From an uncultured Bacteriovorax sp. (lineage in GTDB: Bacteria; Bdellovibrionota; Bacteriovoracia; Bacteriovoracales; Bacteriovoracaceae), in contig CAMLKK010000003.1 of NCBI GenBank assembly GCA_946480715.1, positions 1-64,000 on the forward strand: a stretch of DNA of 64,000 nt. The letters run 5' to 3'. This document shows, in pieces, positions 60,077 to 64,000 of this stretch (its first letter is position 1; the number at the start of each line of letters is the position of its first letter). The position numbers were made by a program, and so were the translations under genes. The notes beneath the pieces are model-generated. The model had not been told where the DNA came from. It did not search any database and worked only from the letters and a program-made list of their open reading frames with translations.

Positions 60077-61303
60077 TCAGCCATGAAGGAAGCGAACTAG
60101 CTTATCGATAGCTTCAGTAAACGCTTCTTTAGGTAATACCAAACTAATTCGCGCGGAATTCATAAGTCCGAAATCAGTTCCAGGAACGATGACAACTCCT
60201 GTTTGATTAAGAACATCTTCACAAATTTTCATCGAATAATCTGAACGATCATTTTTGTCCTGACGATACTTTTCAAAAACCGTCGTTTGCGAGAGATCAA
60301 TCATAAAGTAAAACGCAGAAACTGGCTGGTACCAACATTTCATCAAATGATATTCTTTGAACTTTTCACGAATGACATTTGAATTTTCACGCAGGTGAAG
60401 TTTAACCGGACCTAAAAACTGAGCAGAGTTGGAGAAGTTATAATTTAACATCGCTCTTTGGATGAGCGAATTTGCACTGCTGGTTAACTGCCCCTGTAAA
60501 TTTTCAATCGCCTTACATAAAACTTTAGGAGCAATACAATAACCGATACGAAGTCCGGTTGAAGCAAATGCCTTTGAAATGCCATCCACAATCACCGTTC
60601 TTTTTAAAAGCTCAGGTTTTTTTTGGTAGAAATAAGTTGGTTTGGGATCATAGTAACAAACTTCAAAATATATTTCGTCACTGATAACGACGAGATCTTG
60701 ATTCTCTTCCAAGAGCTCTGCAAACTCATTCATCCATTCATCGGAATAGTGAATGCCCGCCGGATTGTTAGGGCTATTGATAATGATCGCTTTTGTTTTT
60801 TGTGAAATTGCCTTTCTAATATCTGCCATGCTTGGAGTGAAAACATCATAGATTGAAGACTTCACGATGACAGGAACACCATGACAAAACTTAATCATTT
60901 CCGGATAAGACAACCAGTAGGGTGAAATGATAATGACTTCATCTCCTGGATTAACAAGCGCACCGAGGATACTTGAAATAGAGTGTTTCGCACCATTGGA
61001 AATCACACAATCAAAAGTTTCATCTTTCACTGATGAAAAATGTATTCCGCGCGTTTCTTCAATGTGCGCGAGAATCTTTTGACGAAGTTCAGTGAAACCT
61101 GAAACGGGGCTGTATTGATAGGATTTTAAAAAATCCAATTCATTTCTGATTGAATCTACAAATTGTTGAGGTGGACGAAAAGGCAATTGACCAGCAGTAA
61201 GATTGTAAACTTGTTTTCCTTGTTCACTCATCTCCAAGGCCAGCGAGTTGAGTTTCAACGTTACACTTTCGGCCATTCCTTTTACACGTGAACTTAATTC
61301 CAT
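60077..61303 (-). CDS. Class I/II PLP-dependent aminotransferase (aspartate type)
   Basis: The 408-residue protein has the class I order: NLTAGQLPFRPPQQ, ISNGAKHSISSILGAL, VIIISPYWLSYPEMI, IIINSPNNPAGIHYS, VISDEIYFEVCY, and GISKAFASTGLRIGYCIAP with the PLP-binding lysine. The C-terminal NSARISLVLPKEAF carries the substrate-carboxylate arginine. An aspartate/tyrosine-type aminotransferase is most likely; the exact substrate is uncertain. Confidence 0.9.
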   Translation of the reverse strand: MELSSRVKGMAESVTLKLNSLALEMSEQGKQVYNLTAGQLPFRPPQQFVDSIRNELDFLKSYQYSPVSGFTELRQKILAHIEETRGIHFSSVKDETFDCVISNGAKHSISSILGALVNPGDEVIIISPYWLSYPEMIKFCHGVPVIVKSSIYDVFTPSMADIRKAISQKTKAIIINSPNNPAGIHYSDEWMNEFAELLEENQDLVVISDEIYFEVCYYDPKPTYFYQKKPELLKRTVIVDGISKAFASTGLRIGYCIAPKVLCKAIENLQGQLTSSANSLIQRAMLNYNFSNSAQFLGPVKLHLRENSNVIREKFKEYHLMKCWYQPVSAFYFMIDLSQTTVFEKYRQDKNDRSDYSMKICEDVLNQTGVVIVPGTDFGLMNSARISLVLPKEAFTEAIDKLVRFLHG

Positions 61304-61358
61304 AACAATCCTTACTATGAAAACAAAAACATTCTTGTTTTAGTATAGCGAAGAATTC

Positions 61359-61964
61359 TTAGGACTGGGGAAAATTTGTCACGAAGATGTAGTTGTCACC
61401 CTGCTCGAAACTTTTTGCGCAAGAGAGACCAAGTGTTTGCCAATGCTCCATTGGAAAACCTTTTTGTGGATCGCTTTCAATCCAAAGTTGACCAAAAAAC
61501 CACGGCTCTTTTGTGAGTTGCTCGATGAGATCAAGATAGACTTTCTTTTCTGAATATGGCGGATCAATGAAGATGATCGTTTCTGATTTCTGATCTTCTG
61601 TAAATGTTTCGTAAGTTGCTCTAAATGTTTTTAACCATCGCTCCGCTGGATAATGCGAACACAAAATCTCACCTGTTTTTTTATGATGATTGCGAATGAG
61701 AATGTTTTCACGATTTTCTTCTAATACGCGCAGAACAGCTTTTGAAACTTCATTTAAATAAACTTTACTTGCTCCCCGTGACCATGCTTCAAATCCCATA
61801 GCACCGGATCCTGCGCAAAGATCAACGAAGATAACATCGTCGAGTGTTTGAAAATAATCAAAGATTCTTCGTCGGAGCATGACAGAAGTCGGACGAATAA
61901 TATCGCCTTTGGGCACTTCCAGCATTTGACCGCGGGCAAATCCGCCAAGGATTTTTATGCTCAC
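61359..61964 (-). CDS. rsmD: 16S rRNA (guanine966-N2)-methyltransferase (RsmD family)
   Basis: The 201-residue SAM methyltransferase has the family start IKILGGFARGQMLEVP, RPTSVMLRRRIFDYF, VDLCAGSGAMGFEAWSRGASKVYLNE, and the N6/N2 methylase motif IFIDPPYSEKKVY. It begins with GTG (61964), 2 nt after the stop of the acidic protein gene and without a clear ribosome-binding site, so it is translated by coupling. Confidence 0.92.
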   Translation of the reverse strand: MSIKILGGFARGQMLEVPKGDIIRPTSVMLRRRIFDYFQTLDDVIFVDLCAGSGAMGFEAWSRGASKVYLNEVSKAVLRVLEENRENILIRNHHKKTGEILCSHYPAERWLKTFRATYETFTEDQKSETIIFIDPPYSEKKVYLDLIEQLTKEPWFFGQLWIESDPQKGFPMEHWQTLGLSCAKSFEQGDNYIFVTNFPQS

Positions 61965-61966
61965 AA

Positions 61967-62749
61967 TTAGGCAGCTTTTTTAACTGATTTTTCTAGTGAC
62001 GAAAGTGGTATTGAAAACTTCATTCCATTTTCCATCACAACATGACAGCCTTCTGTTTCATTGATAACAAGCTCTACACCTGCCAATGTCACAGTTAAAC
62101 CTTTTGTCGGATCAATCGTGAGTTTTGCATTTTCAGTTCCGACTTTAAAATCTAGTGTGAGGGCCATTGACCCCTGAGCTGAAAAGGCCACTTCTGATCC
62201 TTTTGTTGTCGTTGGTGTTGTTGGAGTTGTTGCTGCTTTAGGTGCTGGTTTATCGAAGTTCAGAACATGAACCTTCTTTTCTTCAGGAATTTCTTGGCGA
62301 ATTTCTTCCGCCTTTTCTTTCAATAAAGATTCGGCCAATTCTCTTTCAATGACATCTTGAAGAGGATTGTTTGTCGCCACTGCCACTGGAGCCGGTTCTG
62401 CAATGATTGTTTCTTCAATGTCTGTATCCATTAAAACGGCATCAAGCTCGCCTTCATCAAAAACAGCTTCATCGAATGATTCTTCAATCATTTCTGCTTC
62501 AGCAGCAGATTCCATTAATTCTTCCATGACAGGATCTTTTTTAAGAGGTGCCGCCATGATTGTTTCAGCGCCTTCGAATTCTTTTTCTAACGATTCAATT
62601 TCCGACATGATGTCTTGAAGTTCTGCTTCGTTGAAGTTTTTATCTTCATCAAGCATTCCATCGACCATTGCATCAGCTAATTCCGCCGAAGTTTCCGGAG
62701 TGTCTGTTCCGTTTAAAATGTTATCAATATCATCGTAAATATCGCCCAT
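61967..62749 (-). CDS. Acidic hypothetical protein with C-terminal beta domain
   Basis: The 260-residue protein is not recognised. Residues 1-165 are very acidic and likely disordered/helical (many E and D), then a short Pro/Thr linker (PKAATTPTTPTTTKG), then a beta-rich domain of about 75 residues (FSAQGSMALTLDFKVGTENAKLTIDPTKGL). No signal or membrane segment. It is coupled to rsmD but need not share its role. Confidence 0.6.
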   Translation of the reverse strand: MGDIYDDIDNILNGTDTPETSAELADAMVDGMLDEDKNFNEAELQDIMSEIESLEKEFEGAETIMAAPLKKDPVMEELMESAAEAEMIEESFDEAVFDEGELDAVLMDTDIEETIIAEPAPVAVATNNPLQDVIERELAESLLKEKAEEIRQEIPEEKKVHVLNFDKPAPKAATTPTTPTTTKGSEVAFSAQGSMALTLDFKVGTENAKLTIDPTKGLTVTLAGVELVINETEGCHVVMENGMKFSIPLSSLEKSVKKAA

Positions 62750-62985
62750 AGACGCCCCTAATCAAGTCAACAGAAATGTACGAACTTTTAGTCACTTCTC
62801 CCAACTTATCGATGACTCGTGGCCAAATCTTTAGGTAAATGTCTTACTTCAATCATTCCAAGACCTTAAATAAAAAAAATCGTGCTTTTTTTCGCTTTTT
62901 TTTCATGACTTCACGCTCATGTTAAGACACACTTTTAGTCCCAAATAACAAATGAAATTGGTTGGTTTTTTTTAGGATTAAAAAG

Positions 62986-64000
62986 TTGGATCAAAACAAC
63001 GTCAGACCAAACTTGTGGCAGCATGCCTTTCATAATGCGTTCTCTGATGAAATGCAGGAACAGCTTATGAATGCACCTTATTCAGGTGCAGAGGCCGCGC
63101 TGTCCTCATTTAATCCTTCAGAATTTTTCATTCCTGGTTGGAAAGGTGAAGGTCTCATCACTGCTTCTGCCATTGTCGTAAAAAATACTCTCAACAATCT
63201 CTCGATCGATGCTCAGGCATTTTTCAAAAAATCATGTGCGACTAGTAAGTCGATGAAGCAACAAACGTACAGCGAGTTTATGTTGTTCGCTGACTACGCA
63301 AAGGTTGATAAATCATCACTCACTCAACCAAACGATTTTTGGTTTCACGTGCAGGACGATTCTTCACCGCTAAAAAAACCGATTGAAGATTTCTTCCGCA
63401 TACACTGTTTTAGAGCAGTAGCGATTTATTTATTCAGAATCAAATTCATCATGGAACTTGCGCGCGAAGAGCGCATTGAAGTGACAGAAGATATTCTCAT
63501 GAATCCCCTTTCATTTCTGGGGAAAATTTTCGTTAAGGACAGCTCTACTGAATTGATGTGTGATTCTCTACAAATCAACCAATACAGCTGGTACCGTCCT
63601 AGTCACGAATACAAAGATCAACTTCTTAAACTTAAAGAAGCATTTGAAAACGTCACTCTTACAGAATTAATTAAGCTTATCTCAACTCCAAAAGATGATA
63701 AGATTTATTCAATTAGAAATTACTCTCACTCTCTTTCTCACCTTTCATTCGGTCTACTTGTGAATGAAATGTTGATTAAGTTTCCAAATTGGCTAAAGCC
63801 AGAAGCAAAAGCTTCGAATCTATCTCCTAAAAAAGTTTGCCTGCTTCCTAAAACAATGAACACTCGTTTTGCAGGAAACCACGTTTCTTCTATGGCCCTT
63901 TCTCACTGGCTTGCTCAAGAAACAAACATCAAAGTTTCTCATTGGAACAATTTGATTTGTCCGGAGTTCGAGGGATTAGAATTCATCGACGGACAGTTCT
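62986..64000 (+). CDS. Unrecognised protein, 3' partial at window edge
   Basis: An open frame of at least 338 codons runs off the window. The likely start is TTG at 62986 with AGGA 8 nt upstream; the first in-frame ATG is at 63052. The visible part is soluble, helical and Cys/Ser/His-containing (RNYSHSLSHLSFGLLVNEML), with no signal peptide and no known family that I can name. Codon use matches the neighbours. The 236 bases upstream hold no convincing promoter. Confidence 0.6.
   Translation, partial: MDQNNVRPNLWQHAFHNAFSDEMQEQLMNAPYSGAEAALSSFNPSEFFIPGWKGEGLITASAIVVKNTLNNLSIDAQAFFKKSCATSKSMKQQTYSEFMLFADYAKVDKSSLTQPNDFWFHVQDDSSPLKKPIEDFFRIHCFRAVAIYLFRIKFIMELAREERIEVTEDILMNPLSFLGKIFVKDSSTELMCDSLQINQYSWYRPSHEYKDQLLKLKEAFENVTLTELIKLISTPKDDKIYSIRNYSHSLSHLSFGLLVNEMLIKFPNWLKPEAKASNLSPKKVCLLPKTMNTRFAGNHVSSMALSHWLAQETNIKVSHWNNLICPEFEGLEFIDGQF

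Noticed and set aside
62905..62922. CATGA...TCATG inverted repeat upstream of the last gene
   Set aside because: Only 5-bp arms with an 8-nt spacer, expected by chance in this composition.
1..64000. Search for CRISPR arrays, insertion sequences, integrases, prophage genes or rRNA
   Set aside because: No regularly spaced repeats, transposase or integrase motifs, or rRNA sequence were seen; composition is even across the window.

Overview
The window is a gene-dense, AT-rich bacterial chromosome segment with no insertion sequence, prophage, CRISPR array or rRNA. It has about 68 protein genes, one tRNA, and many 1-14 nt gene overlaps. Four things together suggest a Gram-negative predator-like lineage of the Bdellovibrionota/Bacteriovoracia type: outer-membrane beta-barrel proteins, many lipoproteins, a secreted L,D-transpeptidase and two nucleoside-salvage loci. 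This assignment is inference from content and was not tested by phylogeny.

Layout. 0-0.9 kb: the end of an ECF sigma factor gene with a membrane protein (possible anti-sigma). 0.9-4.1 kb: a minus-strand operon tdk-hpt-GHMP kinase-hypothetical. 4.2-9.4 kb: an ABC exporter-like operon (ATPase, GldF-like permease, GldG-like protein, DUF4340, Yip1-like). 9.5-13.9 kb: nrnA-like phosphoesterase, a disordered protein, a HAD phosphatase, a porin-like barrel and a lipoprotein. 13.9-19.3 kb: a TRAP transporter operon with a TatT-type lipoprotein at its head and an unrecognised secreted protein at its end. 19.4-19.9 kb: a strongly structured leader RNA in front of a small basic protein. 19.9-25.6 kb: maf, a FecR-domain protein, a eukaryote-like ileS and a small secreted protein. 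25.6-30.7 kb: a MerR / Cfa / DUF1365 / FAD-oxidoreductase operon divergent from a CrtI-like oxidoreductase, with tandem 11-bp repeats between them. 30.7-34.5 kb: histidine kinase, GNAT acetyltransferase and RNase E/G. 35.1-37.7 kb: a nucleoside catabolism operon (pyrimidine phosphorylase, purine phosphorylase, cytidine deaminase). 37.7-39.8 kb: a secreted App1-like HAD protein and an L,D-transpeptidase. 40-42.2 kb: MarC, a secreted protein, tRNA-Val, and a pseudo-receiver/CheX protein. 42.2-44.2 kb: a secreted protein-arginine-deiminase-like enzyme with a coupled small cysteine-containing protein. 44.3-46.7 kb: lon. 47-49.7 kb: a DUF4266-DUF3570-ApbE-TlpA cluster. 49.9-54 kb: a prolyl-4-hydroxylase-like enzyme, an sRNA candidate, clpX, clpP and a peroxiredoxin. 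54-64 kb: small proteins and lipoproteins, PilZ and PhoH, an outer-membrane/lipoprotein pair, an aminotransferase, rsmD with an acidic protein, and an unrecognised gene running off the end.

Functional themes. The two salvage loci would recover bases and nucleosides. Lon, ClpX, ClpP and RNase E/G handle protein and RNA turnover. The TRAP and ABC operons and several barrels and lipoproteins serve the envelope. The most unusual items are the PAD-like enzyme with its partner, the leader RNA at 19.4 kb whose loop can pair with the downstream ribosome-binding site, the DUF4266 redox/flavin cluster, the divergent lipid/FAD locus with tandem repeats, and the sRNA candidate near 50.9 kb.
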